Shown piece by piece: positions 26,066 to 35,275 of a DNA stretch of 64,000 bases (position 1 is the first letter of the stretch; each line of letters begins with the position of its first letter). Both the position numbers and the translations under genes were made by a program. The stretch is from contig JAAHFN010000029.1 in the NCBI GenBank assembly GCA_010672965.1, forward strand, positions 1 to 64,000. Direction: 5' to 3'. Origin of the DNA: Oscillatoria sp. SIO1A7 (GTDB lineage: Bacteria > Cyanobacteriota > Cyanobacteriia > Cyanobacteriales > Laspinemataceae). The notes below the pieces were generated by a model. The model saw nothing but the letters and a program-made list of their open reading frames with translations, ran no database searches and had not been told where the DNA came from.

Positions 26066-26791
26066 ATGCAAAAGCAACCTGCAAAGTTATCTGGTGGAAT
26101 CGCGGTCCTAGCATTGGCTGGTGTTTTGGGGATGGCTCAGGCACCAAGAGCATCTGCATTTACAATTGATGGCGATCGCATTAACGGAATTGGCCAGTTC
26201 GATGTTGGCCAGTCTTTCGAGGTGACCTTTGACGGTAACGTCGAGACAAGTACGGTTGACGGGCTGTCATCCATAGCTCAAATTACTCTCACCTCCTTCA
26301 ACCTAACAGAATTTGGGAAAACAGAGGTCGAACTTGATATCGATCTGAGCAATACCTCTAGTATTGACTCTAGAACGAGTGCTTTCGGGTTTGACATTGA
26401 CAACGCGACTATAGAAAGCGTCGCTATCTATCCGAACGGACTATTTGCAAACGGCCACACCAACGGTATTGAAGTCTGCTTCAACGATGGCAATAACTGC
26501 CAGGAAAACCATAATGGCGGCCTCAGCGCCGGGGAGTCCGGTCAGTTATATGCCAAGCTGACTCTAAGCGAATCGGTGCAAACCTTTGCCATAAGTGATT
26601 TTGGAGTTAGCTACCAAAGTATTGGCGATGGGGAGCTATCGGGAGCCAGCGGTACGGGTAGGGGTACGCTAGCCAGTGCTAAACCGGCTAGGTCAACATC
26701 CATACCAGAACCCAGCACCACTATAGGTATATTCCTGCTTGGGCTGGGCTTTTTAGGAGGAGCTAGAAAAAAGCGTCAAGCTTCTTTATAG
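26066..26791 (+). CDS. PEP-CTERM exported protein
   Basis: The 241-residue protein has an N-terminal signal peptide (about 1-31, ending ASAFTI), a beta-rich body with two cysteines (CFNDGNNC), and a PEP-CTERM sorting tail. The tail has the motif IPEPSTTIG, a hydrophobic helix IFLLGLGFLGGA, and a basic end RKKRQASL. The tail marks it as a substrate of an exosortase, and such an enzyme is encoded at 44010-44891. The body resembles cyanobacterial PEP-CTERM surface proteins sometimes annotated as the cistern family. It is probably attached to or released into the sheath or matrix; no enzymatic motif is visible. Confidence 0.88.
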   Translation: MQKQPAKLSGGIAVLALAGVLGMAQAPRASAFTIDGDRINGIGQFDVGQSFEVTFDGNVETSTVDGLSSIAQITLTSFNLTEFGKTEVELDIDLSNTSSIDSRTSAFGFDIDNATIESVAIYPNGLFANGHTNGIEVCFNDGNNCQENHNGGLSAGESGQLYAKLTLSESVQTFAISDFGVSYQSIGDGELSGASGTGRGTLASAKPARSTSIPEPSTTIGIFLLGLGFLGGARKKRQASL

Positions 26792-26988
26792 AGAAGGGTA
26801 TAGGGGTAATTCAGCTATCTATTTAATTCCGCAATGCCCAACTCTCCCCACCCCAAGGGCACCCCAAGGGGAGTATTTTTTTGCTTATAGGGTCATCAAA
26901 CCATTTGGTTTCGCCATAAACTAGAATGGGATAATTTAAAAAGCATCTAACAAAGACGATTGCATCGCAGTTTTAAAATAAAAACGAA

Positions 26989-27041
26989 AAGCTCAAACCC
27001 AGCCTGGAAGATGCAGGCTGGGTTTTGAGCTTTTAAGTTAA
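26989..27041. terminator. Large hairpin downstream of the PEP-CTERM gene
   Basis: AAAGCTCAAACCCAGCCTG and its complement CAGGCTGGGTTTTGAGCTTTT enclose a seven-base loop. The stem is about 19 bp and ends in TTTT. It is 200 bp after the stop codon and can act as a terminator on either strand. Confidence 0.6.
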
Positions 27042-27049
27042 GCAAGGTA

Positions 27050-27152
27050 TAGCGCTACGCGCAAGTCAAAAGTCAAAAGGTAATAAGTCAAAAGTATAAT
27101 CTGACTAAGGAACGAGCGTTTATAAATGTCTTAACTCATTTGCGTAGTGCTA
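27050..27152. mobile_element. Family D MITE
   Basis: 103 bp with ends TAGCGCTACGCGCAAG and CATTTGCGTAGTGCTA, flanked by TA. The interior repeats GTCAAAAG and includes TATAATCTGACTAAGGAACG. A second, inverted and incomplete copy lies at about 27210-27290, with further D-type ends at 27385 and 27405. This repeat cluster fills most of the gap before grxC. Confidence 0.8.
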
Positions 27153-27538
27153 TATGTATGTATGTAGGGCGATTCTACCGGGAGACACGGAGCGATACGA
27201 GCTATATAGCACTAAGCAAATAAGCGTTTGACGTTTATAAATGCTCGTTCCTTAGTCAGATTATACTTTTGACTTATTATAGCAGTAAGCAATCAGCAAG
27301 AGAGCAGTCATGCGATCGGCACAAGCCTTGCCGTTACTAGCCTTGGCGAGATTTGAACTGTCCGTTCCCTGAGTGCGTAGTGCTATACCTTGAGACTTTT
27401 AACTTGCGCGTAGCGCTATACCTCCTATGGAGGCGCGTGCAAACGCGATATCAAGCCTGCAACTCCTAAATTCGCAGTGCAGCAAAAGTTGCAGTAAAAT
27501 TAGATTAAGAATTGTTACGCAAGCCCGAGCTTTTGAAA

Positions 27539-27805
27539 ATGAATCCTAAAGTTGAAATCTACACTTGGAGTCGCTGCCCGTTCTGCATCCGTGCTAAAGG
27601 CTTGTTGAAGGAAAAGGGTATAGAGTTTATCGAATACGTTATCGACGGCGATGACGAGGCCCGGGAAGCAATGTCGGTTCGGGCTAACGGACGCCGCTCT
27701 CTGCCTCAGATCTTTATTAATGACGAGCATATTGGCGGCTGCGACGATCTTTACGATCTAGAGTATCAAGAGAAGTTGGACGAATATCTCCAACCAGCGG
27801 CTTAA
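27539..27805 (+). CDS. grxC: Glutaredoxin 3 (GrxC type)
   Basis: Glutathione-dependent disulfide reductase of the cytoplasm. The 88-residue protein begins MNPKVEIYTWSRCPFCIRAK with the CPFC active site (residues 14-17). It has the cis-proline and glutathione site RSLPQIFIN and the GGCDDL motif. The ATG at 27539 is preferred over a TTG nine codons earlier. In other cyanobacteria grxC is often directly followed by gshB; here about 700 bp of repeats separate them. Confidence 0.95.
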   Translation: MNPKVEIYTWSRCPFCIRAKGLLKEKGIEFIEYVIDGDDEAREAMSVRANGRRSLPQIFINDEHIGGCDDLYDLEYQEKLDEYLQPAA

Positions 27806-27807
27806 TG

Positions 27808-27970
27808 GAAGAGCGGAAGAGCGGAAGAGCGGAAGAGCGGAATTGAAAATTGGGCATCCTAAATGTAGTTGCGATTCGCGAATCGCAACTACCAGATATA
27901 AGTGCATCCTAAATGTAGTTGCGATTCGCGAATCGCAACTACCAGATATAGGGTTAATGTGTAAGTCCTG
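27808..27970. repeat. AAGAGCGG tandem repeat and duplicated family A-type palindrome
   Basis: Four copies of AAGAGCGG (27808-27841) are followed by two direct copies, about 50 bp each, of GCATCCTAAATGTAGTTGCGATTCGC with its complement and ACCAGATATA. The segment ends TGTGTAAGTCCTG, a degenerate family A right end. It appears to be a family A element that lost its left end and doubled its interior. Confidence 0.75.
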
Positions 27971-27971
27971 G

Positions 27972-28010
27972 AAAAGAGCGATCGCCTGTAGTCTGGGCGA
28001 TCGCTCTTTT
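27972..28010. terminator. HIP1-containing hairpin, possible grxC terminator
   Basis: AAAAGAGCGATCGCC at 27972 pairs with GGGCGATCGCTCTTTT ending at 28010 around an eight-base loop, with a T run at the end. Both arms contain a HIP1 octamer. Confidence 0.6.
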
Positions 28011-28203
28011 CTTGCCTTCTGTCCGGTTCGCGCCTAAATTAGGTCTATTGGATTTCCAACTAAATATCCTTTTCCCAAGCGTAGGGCTTGGGGACCGTTT
28101 TGATGTTGTCGATGGGGTGCATAGCTTTATAGGGCGAAGCATCCGAGTACAATACCTTTTTTTATAGCCAAGGCGATCTCGGGGATGCTGTCGCCCCTAC
28201 TGG

Positions 28204-28318
28204 CTTGGCGACGCTTAAAATTGTGGGTTCGATCCGCGACAGCGCACCTATCCCCCCAAACCCCCCTTAAAAAGGGGGGCTATTGAGGTAGTTGGCCACA
28301 ATTTTAACCGTCGCCAAG
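28204..28318. repeat. Inverted-repeat element with TTGGCGACG ends
   Basis: CTTGGCGACGCTTAAAATTGTGG at the left is matched by CCACAATTTTAACCGTCGCCAAG at the right (two mismatches). Inside is an AACCCCCCTTAAAAAGGGGGG hairpin resembling that in family E. The remaining bases to 28522 hold no gene except the gshB leader. Confidence 0.7.
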
Positions 28319-28522
28319 CTACTACACCCCCTAAACCTTATTGTTGGGGTCGGTCATGGTCTCGAAAACACCAAATCTAAAAAAACATACCCCGAGGTAA
28401 GGGGGGAACCCGCGAATTTGAACCGATCGTGTCGCCCGTCCTACAAAGGAATTGGATAATTTATTTTTGGGAATCCGCTCTTTGCACAAGGCTTGAACTG
28501 GTAATTCAGAGGGGAAACAGGC

Positions 28523-29512
28523 TTGAAATTTGCGTTTATTATCGACCCAATCGAAAAACTAGATCCAACTCACGACAGCAGTGTCGCGCTGATGGAGTCG
28601 GCTCAAATTATGGGCCATGAAGTATTTATAACCTATGCAAACCGGCTGAGCGTGGTGGACACCCGGGCTCATGCTGTCTTAGAGCCAGTTAGACTCGAAC
28701 CAGTGGAACTGGTGGAGGGGCATTGGCAAACAAAATATTCTTGGTATTCAATTGGCGATCGCGCCTTTATGCCCCTCGACGAAATGGATGCAGTCTTTAT
28801 GCGCGTCGATCCGCCGGTTACGGTTCCTTACTTTTACATTACCTACATCCTAGACTATATAGACCCTAAAAAAACCCTAACTATTAACAAACCTTCTGGT
28901 TTGCGTAATGCTAACGAAAAAATGTCTGCCGTACAGTTTCCCGAAGCAATTCCAGAAACTATCGTCAGCTCCGATAACTCAGAAATTCGCCAATTCGTGG
29001 ACAAGAAAGGTCTGGGAGTTCTCAAGCCTCTAGGGGGTAAAGCTGGAGAAGGTATTGTCTTGCTACAGTCAAAAGATCCTAACTTTAACTCGCTGATTGA
29101 AATTAGCACCGATCGAGGTAAAATTCCCGTAATGATTCAGGAATACATTCCAGAAGCAAAGGAAGGGGATAAGCGGATTATCTTACTGGATGGCGAACCC
29201 ATCGGTGCTGTTCTGCGGGTGCCTAGTGGTAATGAATTTCGAGGCAATATGGCTGTAGGCGGTCAGAGCGTTAAAACTGAAATCACCGAGCAAGAGCTTA
29301 AGATTTGTGCTAGCGTAGCACCCAAACTGAGAGAAGAGGGTTTATATTTTGTGGGCATAGACACTATTGGAAACAAATTGACAGAAATCAATGTGACCAG
29401 CCCTACGGGAATACGAGAAATAGATCTATTTCTTCGCTCGGATGAGACAAGGTTGGGAAATATTGTTATTCAATGGGTTGAGGAAAGGGTAAACGCAAAG
29501 TCGAGTTCGTAA
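28523..29512 (+). CDS. gshB: Glutathione synthetase
   Basis: ATP-grasp enzyme joining gamma-glutamylcysteine and glycine to make glutathione. It has 329 residues beginning (M)KFAFIIDPIEKLDPTHDSS, where the start codon is TTG; AGAGGGGAAA lies about ten bases upstream, supporting it. Family signatures include FMRVDPPVTVPYFYITYILD, NKPSGLRNANEK, LKPLGGKAGEGI and RIILLDGEPIGAVLRVP, with the metal-binding end INVTSPTGIREID. It is functionally linked to grxC upstream. Confidence 0.96.
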   Translation: MKFAFIIDPIEKLDPTHDSSVALMESAQIMGHEVFITYANRLSVVDTRAHAVLEPVRLEPVELVEGHWQTKYSWYSIGDRAFMPLDEMDAVFMRVDPPVTVPYFYITYILDYIDPKKTLTINKPSGLRNANEKMSAVQFPEAIPETIVSSDNSEIRQFVDKKGLGVLKPLGGKAGEGIVLLQSKDPNFNSLIEISTDRGKIPVMIQEYIPEAKEGDKRIILLDGEPIGAVLRVPSGNEFRGNMAVGGQSVKTEITEQELKICASVAPKLREEGLYFVGIDTIGNKLTEINVTSPTGIREIDLFLRSDETRLGNIVIQWVEERVNAKSSS

Positions 29513-29519
29513 GCTCTAG

Positions 29520-29604
29520 AGAAACCCGGTTTTTGGGAAAAACCGGGTTTCTGAGTCGAGTATGGTGTATGAGAAACCCGGTTTTTGGGAAAAACCGGGT
29601 TTCT
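29520..29604. repeat. Two identical AGAAACCCGG hairpins in tandem
   Basis: Identical 33-bp palindromes at 29520-29552 and 29572-29604 (AGAAACCCGGTTTTT, GGG, AAAAACCGGGTTTCT), each followed by GAGTCGAG. They are family E hairpins and may terminate gshB. The shared flank shows that hairpin and flank were duplicated together. Confidence 0.85.
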
Positions 29605-29640
29605 GAGTCGAGGTAATAGTAAGTCAGGATTGCTAGAGTT

Positions 29641-30798
29641 ATGACGTATTCCGCAAATATGGAAGGAAATATTGCCGGTTCGGGGGGCGAAGAAAAAAAC
29701 ATTGGAGTGGCAGTGGTAGGAACGGGATTTGGCGGCAAAATCCATATTCCCGGTTTCGAGGAGCATCATCGGACTAAAGTGGTGGCGGTGTACGATCGCA
29801 ATTTAGAAAAAGCAAAAGCAATAGCCGCTAACCATAGCATTCCTTTAGCAAGCGATCGCCTAACCGATATAATAGCTAGTCCAGAAGTTGTGGGAGTCAG
29901 CATTTCGACTCCGCCATTCCTACATTATGAAATGGCCAAAGCAGCTTTGGAAGCGGGCAAGCATCTGCTGCTAGAAAAACCGACAACTATGGCGGCAGAA
30001 GAAGCGCGATCGCTCCTACGCTTAGCCGAGGAGCGAGGGCTAGCAGCAACAATGGATTTTGAATTTCGCTTCGTCCCCGCATGGCAGCGGCTCAAGGAAC
30101 TGTTAGACGAAGGATACTGCGGCAATTTGCGCTTTATAAAAATTGATTGGTTAGTTCCAGGTCGCGCCGACCCTAACCGCTCTTGGAGCTGGTACGCGCA
30201 AAAAGAAAAAGGCGGCGGGATTTTGGGGGCAGTCGGCTCTCATGCCTTCGATTACATTAGCTGGTTGTTTGCTCCAGTGCAAAGCCTGAGCGGGATTATG
30301 AAAACAGCTATTAGCGATCGCCCAGACCCAGATGCTGGCGGCGAACTAAAACCAGTGGATGCCGACGATACCTGCATGGTAACGATGGAGCTAGCAGATG
30401 GCACTCCCTGTCAGTTGAATATGAGTTCGGTTACCTATCAAGGAAGGGGGCATTGGGTCGAAGTATATGGCGATCGGGGCACCCTGGTCCTCGGCAGCGA
30501 CAACCTCAAAGATTACGTTCGCGGTTTTCGACTCCTCGGCGCTGCAGCGGGCGAATCTCTCCAAGAAATAGAAATCCCCAAACGGCTAGAGTTTAAGCGC
30601 ACTTATCCTGATGGGCGGCTGGCACCCTTTATTCGCATAGTCGATCGCTGGGTAGAATCCATTGACGCAGGGCGATCTTTGGTCCCATCTCTACAGGAAG
30701 GAACCTATTCCCAGCTCTTAATGGACTTAACTCATCAATCCAATAACTCTCGCAGTTGGGTTGACGTTCCTAATTTCCAAGCATTCCTCGAAAGATAA
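29641..30798 (+). CDS. Gfo/Idh/MocA family oxidoreductase
   Basis: A 385-residue NAD(P)-dependent dehydrogenase-like protein. The Rossmann motif VAVVGTGFGGKIHIPGF lies at about 22-38; the family EKP motif appears as LLLEKPTTMAAEEA near 116, and the C-terminal alpha/beta domain contains GGGILGAVGSHAFDYISW. The likely substrate is a sugar, inositol or bilin-like ring compound, not predictable from sequence. The first 20 residues are a nonconserved extension. AGGATT lies about 10 bases before the ATG. It is co-directional with gshB and the BCD transporter. Confidence 0.88.
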   Translation: MTYSANMEGNIAGSGGEEKNIGVAVVGTGFGGKIHIPGFEEHHRTKVVAVYDRNLEKAKAIAANHSIPLASDRLTDIIASPEVVGVSISTPPFLHYEMAKAALEAGKHLLLEKPTTMAAEEARSLLRLAEERGLAATMDFEFRFVPAWQRLKELLDEGYCGNLRFIKIDWLVPGRADPNRSWSWYAQKEKGGGILGAVGSHAFDYISWLFAPVQSLSGIMKTAISDRPDPDAGGELKPVDADDTCMVTMELADGTPCQLNMSSVTYQGRGHWVEVYGDRGTLVLGSDNLKDYVRGFRLLGAAAGESLQEIEIPKRLEFKRTYPDGRLAPFIRIVDRWVESIDAGRSLVPSLQEGTYSQLLMDLTHQSNNSRSWVDVPNFQAFLER

Positions 30799-30865
30799 CA
30801 ATTGGGAAGAGCGCAAGAGCGCAAGAGCGGAATTGGGAGATCTCCGAGTCTCCCCCGGTCACCCG

Positions 30866-30977
30866 GTCCCCACACTCCCAACACTCCCAACACTCCCCAC
30901 ACTCCCAACACTCCCAACACTCCCCACACTCCCCAGTCTCCCCACACTCCCCACACTCCCCAGTCTCCCCACACTCT
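30866..30977. repeat. CACTCCCAACACTCCC tandem repeats
   Basis: Heptamers ACTCCCA and ACTCCCC with CCAGTCTC variants repeat from about 30866 to 30977. Frames through the block on both strands are artefacts of the repeat. Confidence 0.85.
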
Positions 30978-31081
30978 CTCGGTCCCCGCTGCCCCCTTGC
31001 CCCCCTCCTCTAGCGCTGAAGCTGCTACCAGGGTTATGTTAGTAAAAGTGCGACCCTGGAGGGATAGATTCTCAAGTAACA

Positions 31082-32569
31082 ATGGAAACTGACAAGTTAT
31101 CCGATTCGCGTGGCGAGCCATCAGAGGGGCAGGAAAGCTCGATTCCCCGAGTAAATTTGTTCGTAATGTTTCGTCTGGGCATATTTCAGTTGGGACTGGG
31201 AATCATGTCCCTCCTGACTTTAGGGGTGATTAACCGAGTGATGATTGACGAGCTGAAAGTTCCGGCTCTGCTGGCTGGGGGAGCGATCGCCATGCACCAG
31301 TTTGTAGCGCCAGCGCGAATTTTGTTTGGCCAGCTCTCCGATAGCCGTCCCCTATTTGGGCTCCACCGCACCGGCTATGTCTGGATTGGTGCGGCTCTAT
31401 TTACCTTCTTATCCTTCTGCGCCCTACAAGCAGTCTGGCAACTGGGCGGCAGTTTGCAAGCAACCGGCTTGAATAGCTGGCCGACATCTACTTGGGCTGT
31501 ATTGCTCGGGATAATTTTCGCTGGCTACGGCTTAGCCCTTAGCTCCAGCTCCACCCCCTTTGCTGCCTTACTGGTGGACATCTCGGACCCAGATAACCGC
31601 TCAAAACTAATCAGTATCGCTTGGTCGATGCTGATGGTCGGCATTGTGATTGGAGCCATTATTAGCTCTAAGCTCCTCAATACGCCAGAAATTTGTGGAG
31701 ACGATTTAGTCTCTTACAATCCTTCACTGGGCGAGCCGATCGCAGACTTGTCGGCGCTGCAAGCATCCATTACTCCTTTATTTATAATAGTTCCTGCTAT
31801 CGTTTTTGTTCTCACCATCCTGGCTACTTTTGGCATAGAAAAAAAATATTCTCGCTTTAACTCGCGCTCTAATATGGCCAACCGAGAAGACAAGATTAGC
31901 CTGGGCAACGCGATAAAAATATTGACCGCTAGTCGCCAAACTGGTATCTTCTTTAGCTTCCTGCTTTTTATGACGATTAGCTTGTTTATGCAGGATGCCG
32001 TGATGGAGCCTTATGGGGGCGAGGTGTTCGGGATGTGCATCTCGGAAACCACTCAGCTCAATGCCTTTTTCGGTATGGGGACATTGGTGGGTATTGCCTC
32101 TACTGGTTTTTTAATTGTACCCCGCTTGGGCAAGCAAAACACGGCCAAAATGGGCTGTATAGCTGCTGCTGCCTGCTTTATATTAATTATTATAGCCGGA
32201 TTTACAGGTCAAGAATCGATGCTCAAGGGAGCCTTGGTCTGCTTCGGTTTGGCATCTGGGGTACTGACTACAGGCGGAATTAGCTTGATGCTGGATTTGA
32301 CAGCAGCGGAAACGGCAGGTACATTTATTGGTGCTTGGGGATTGGCTCAGGCTATGGCCAGAGGACTGGCTACTATTGCTGGTGGGGCAGTTTTGGATCT
32401 CGGTCGAGCCCTATTTACCACTCCGGTGCTAGCTTATGGTTTGGTTTTTGCCACGCAAGCTGCGGGGATGATTCTGTCGATCGCCCTGCTACAGCGGGTG
32501 AATATCCAAGAATTCCGGGATAATACCAAGCAAACCCTGATGACAGCTATCGAAAGTGAATTAGATTGA
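31082..32569 (+). CDS. BCD-family MFS transporter (PucC-like)
   Basis: The 495-residue membrane protein with about 12 helices begins its core at RVNLFVMFRLGIFQLGLGIM and has the family segments VINRVMIDELKVPALLAGG and PARILFGQLSDSRPLFGLHRTGYVW. PucC/LhaA relatives act with chlorophyll or bacteriochlorophyll proteins in photosynthetic membranes; in cyanobacteria the exact cargo is not settled. The N-terminal 24 residues are hydrophilic. It follows the oxidoreductase by a repeat-filled gap of 283 bp. Confidence 0.9.
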   Translation: METDKLSDSRGEPSEGQESSIPRVNLFVMFRLGIFQLGLGIMSLLTLGVINRVMIDELKVPALLAGGAIAMHQFVAPARILFGQLSDSRPLFGLHRTGYVWIGAALFTFLSFCALQAVWQLGGSLQATGLNSWPTSTWAVLLGIIFAGYGLALSSSSTPFAALLVDISDPDNRSKLISIAWSMLMVGIVIGAIISSKLLNTPEICGDDLVSYNPSLGEPIADLSALQASITPLFIIVPAIVFVLTILATFGIEKKYSRFNSRSNMANREDKISLGNAIKILTASRQTGIFFSFLLFMTISLFMQDAVMEPYGGEVFGMCISETTQLNAFFGMGTLVGIASTGFLIVPRLGKQNTAKMGCIAAAACFILIIIAGFTGQESMLKGALVCFGLASGVLTTGGISLMLDLTAAETAGTFIGAWGLAQAMARGLATIAGGAVLDLGRALFTTPVLAYGLVFATQAAGMILSIALLQRVNIQEFRDNTKQTLMTAIESELD

Positions 32570-32701
32570 AAAGTTAATTGTCTAAACAGCAATTAAACTC
32601 TTAAAAGGCGCTTGTTGCCTATTTGTATGTCTATTGTTTTGCTGGCAAGCTATGACCGGGCTTAAATTACTGAGGAAAGATCGCTATCGAAATAATGACC
32701 T

Positions 32702-33514
32702 ATGAAAGACTATTGGGATAAAGTTTTACATTTTGCGAAGACAACTGCTAACAAAGTAGGAAACGAGCTGCAAGCAGATTTTGGCCAAGTAAGACCACAG
32801 GAAAAACCCGATGGCACTTTGATTACGCAATCGGACAAGTGGTCTGATGAGGAAGTGCAAAAGGCGATCGCCGAAGCCTTCCCCGACCACGGCATCCTTA
32901 GCGAAGAGGGAGAACGCATCTTCCCAGAGTCCGAGTGGTGTTGGGTGGTTGACCCCCTCGATGGCACCACTAACTTCGCTCGCCGCATTCCTCTCTGGGC
33001 AGTTTCTCTAGCATTACTCTATAAAGGGACGCCCGTGTTTGGTTATGTCCATGTTCCACCTCTGGGTCAATCTTTTTATGGTTTTTGGTATGGGGATACC
33101 GGACTCAGCGGTCCTAGGGGCGCATTTATGAATAATCGTCTGGTTCGAGGCAGCACCGATAGTCTCACTAGAAATCACTTTTTCAGCTTTTGCTCTCGCA
33201 GCATCCATAAAGCTGCAAATCCTTTCCCCTGTAAAATTCGGATGTTTGGAGTGGCCACCTACAATTTACTAACCGTTGCCTCTGGTTGTACTCTAGGTGC
33301 TGTCGAAGCTACTCCCAAAATTTGGGATATTGCTGCAGTCTATCCGATTATTAGAGCTGCTGGTTCCGTATGGGTGTCTCTAGAACAAAATGAGATTTTT
33401 CCTCTTACTGTCGGCCAGGATTATGCCGATCGCCCTTTCCCCACCCTGGTGGTCGCCAGACCGGAAATGGTGCCAATTTTTAAACCAATGCTCGAATCTT
33501 TAGGCACCAGTTAA
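32702..33514 (+). CDS. Inositol monophosphatase family protein
   Basis: A 270-residue metal-dependent phosphatase fold protein. Metal and catalytic motifs are seen: ILSEEGE (Glu at about 75), WVVDPLDGTTNFARR (about 87-100) and the second motif KIWDIAAVYPIIRAAG near 212. Members hydrolyse inositol phosphate, histidinol phosphate, fructose-1,6-bisphosphate or PAP; this one cannot be assigned. A terminator follows. Confidence 0.92.
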   Translation: MKDYWDKVLHFAKTTANKVGNELQADFGQVRPQEKPDGTLITQSDKWSDEEVQKAIAEAFPDHGILSEEGERIFPESEWCWVVDPLDGTTNFARRIPLWAVSLALLYKGTPVFGYVHVPPLGQSFYGFWYGDTGLSGPRGAFMNNRLVRGSTDSLTRNHFFSFCSRSIHKAANPFPCKIRMFGVATYNLLTVASGCTLGAVEATPKIWDIAAVYPIIRAAGSVWVSLEQNEIFPLTVGQDYADRPFPTLVVARPEMVPIFKPMLESLGTS

Positions 33515-33521
33515 AAAAATG

Positions 33522-33575
33522 AGAATATAGAATTGAGTATTTTCTCGCTAATTTTCAATTCTATATTCTTTTCCT
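33522..33575 (+). terminator. Terminator after the inositol phosphatase-like gene
   Basis: AGAATATAGAATTGA at 33522 pairs with TTCAATTCTATATTCT ending near 33570, followed by TTTTCCTTTCTT. It is eight bases behind the stop codon. Confidence 0.8.
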
Positions 33576-33704
33576 TTCTTATCAAGAGCGATAGAGGTGT
33601 TATAGCACTACGCAAGCAAGGGGAGCGGATAATTCAAAATTATCCAAAGCTAGTGACGACAACGCTTGTGCCGATCGCCTGACTGCCGAGCGCCTGACTG
33701 CTTA

Positions 33705-33850
33705 TATCAAGTCCGGTTAAATACCCACAGAAAAAATTTGGAATATCCCGTAGGAGGGGACTAGCGAAAAGTCCCAGGGAGCCCAAGCGGACAGGCGGGA
33801 CGCCCGTCCTACGCAGAAGCTTTTTTTGGGGCATTCAACTTGACATGATA
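33705..33850. mobile_element. Family B MITE
   Basis: The ends TATCAAGTCCGG and a decayed ACTTGACATGATA are flanked by TTA on both sides (33702-33704 and 33851-33853). The interior GGAATATCCCGTAGGAGGGG and GGCGGGACGCCCGTCCTACG matches the copy at 9909. Confidence 0.82.
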
Positions 33851-33868
33851 TTACTGCTATATTTCCAG

Positions 33869-35275
33869 TTAGGATTCCGAGCGATTGGCAAGCGATCGCC
33901 CCCGCACCAGTTGGCGCACCAATTCAGGATGGCGACCCGTTTGCCCGGTCATTAAGCGCAAGAAATACTGCTTAATAGGAGCAAGGTTTTGCATTGCCGA
34001 CAATCCCAAACGGCGAACGATGGTAGCGGGCAACCAATTATTAGAGAACATCCGGTCGAGGAAGTCGGTAAATCCCAGAATTGTCAGATTTTCCAATTGT
34101 CGCCAGCGTTGGTAGCGTTCGAGTACGGCTTGGGAGCCAATATCTTCTCCTTGCTGATGGGCAATGGTTAGCACTTGGGCGATCGCCCCTGCATCTCGGA
34201 TGCCCAGATTCAGACCTTGGCCGCCGACGGGATGGCAGCAATGCGCCGCATCGCCAATTAGAGCCAGTCTCGGTTTAACATAGCGATCGCTTTGCATCAC
34301 TTGTACAGGAAAAACAAAGCGAGGTCCTAATAGTTCCAGATTTCCCATGCGATCGCCATAGCGCTTTTTCAATTCTTTGAGAAAGCTGGCATCGTCCAAA
34401 CCTGCTAAAGCTTTCGCCTCTGCGTGAGGAGCAGTCCAAACTATATTGCAGCGGTTCCCCGTCAGGGGCAAAATGGCAAAAGGTCCGCTCGGCCAGAATC
34501 GCTCGTAAGCAGTATTTTGGTGGGGTTTTTCCGGCTTGACCTTAGTAGTAATGCAGGATTGCCAGTATTTCCAGCCCTTAGTAGAGATACCTGCTGCTTT
34601 GCGAATTGCCGATTTTTTCCCATCTGCCGCTACTAGCAGTCGAACTCGGAATCGGCGAACTTCTGTCTCAACTTCTGTCCCAACTTCTGTCCCAACTTCT
34701 CTGGCAAATTCTGTCCCAACTTCCCTGGCAACTTCCGTATTTGAAGATTTCCGGGCAAGTCCGGGAGCCGAGGGGATAAATCGCGTCTCTATAACTGCGC
34801 CGTCTTTTTGGTAATCCACATTGGTGACTTCCGCCGGACAAATCCAGGTTATATGGGAGCATTCGTTTAAAAACTCCTGCAATGCCGAGAGCAGGGTTTC
34901 GTGTTCTGCTCCATATCCCAATCTTTCTCGGCCGAGGTCTTTCGGCAAAAACTGGACTATGCCCGGATAGTCAGCATCGGAAAGACGAATTTCCTTGAAA
35001 GCAGTTATTTTCGGCAAAATTTTGTCCCAGACGCCAATTGCCTGGAATATATCTCCCGAAAGTAGGGTAATAGCATAGACCTGCTGTCGGGCGGCGACAA
35101 TGGATTGGGGTTGCGGATCGATAAGAGCCACTTTTAGCCCGGAATCTTTTAGGGCAGCGGCAAGAGTAGCTCCGCTGATTCCAGCTCCGGCGATCGCCAC
35201 GTCATAGTCGAAATCCGAGTCCCGGGAACAAGGGGTATCCGGGATGGATGAGCGATGTTGCTGCTCTATGGGCAT
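33869..35275 (-). CDS. UbiH-family FAD-dependent hydroxylase
   Basis: A 468-residue class A flavoprotein monooxygenase. The dinucleotide motif VAIAGAGISGATLAAALKDS lies at about 26-45, the DG motif LLVAADGKKSAIRK near 210, and the GD motif LIGDAAHCCHPVGGQGLN near 320. It is related to 2-octaprenyl-6-methoxyphenol hydroxylase; cyanobacterial homologues are linked to quinone or carotenoid chemistry without firm assignment. At about 178-208 the usual loop is expanded by a simple repeat (EVAREVGTEF, EVGTEVGTEVETEV). The flavin motifs are intact. Confidence 0.9.
   Translation of the reverse strand: MPIEQQHRSSIPDTPCSRDSDFDYDVAIAGAGISGATLAAALKDSGLKVALIDPQPQSIVAARQQVYAITLLSGDIFQAIGVWDKILPKITAFKEIRLSDADYPGIVQFLPKDLGRERLGYGAEHETLLSALQEFLNECSHITWICPAEVTNVDYQKDGAVIETRFIPSAPGLARKSSNTEVAREVGTEFAREVGTEVGTEVETEVRRFRVRLLVAADGKKSAIRKAAGISTKGWKYWQSCITTKVKPEKPHQNTAYERFWPSGPFAILPLTGNRCNIVWTAPHAEAKALAGLDDASFLKELKKRYGDRMGNLELLGPRFVFPVQVMQSDRYVKPRLALIGDAAHCCHPVGGQGLNLGIRDAGAIAQVLTIAHQQGEDIGSQAVLERYQRWRQLENLTILGFTDFLDRMFSNNWLPATIVRRLGLSAMQNLAPIKQYFLRLMTGQTGRHPELVRQLVRGRSLANRSES

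Noticed and set aside
32035-32523. Plus-strand frames rich in Gly, Tyr and Cys within the transporter gene
   Set aside because: They are out-of-frame shadows of the BCD-family transporter, which has consistent membrane helices in its own frame.
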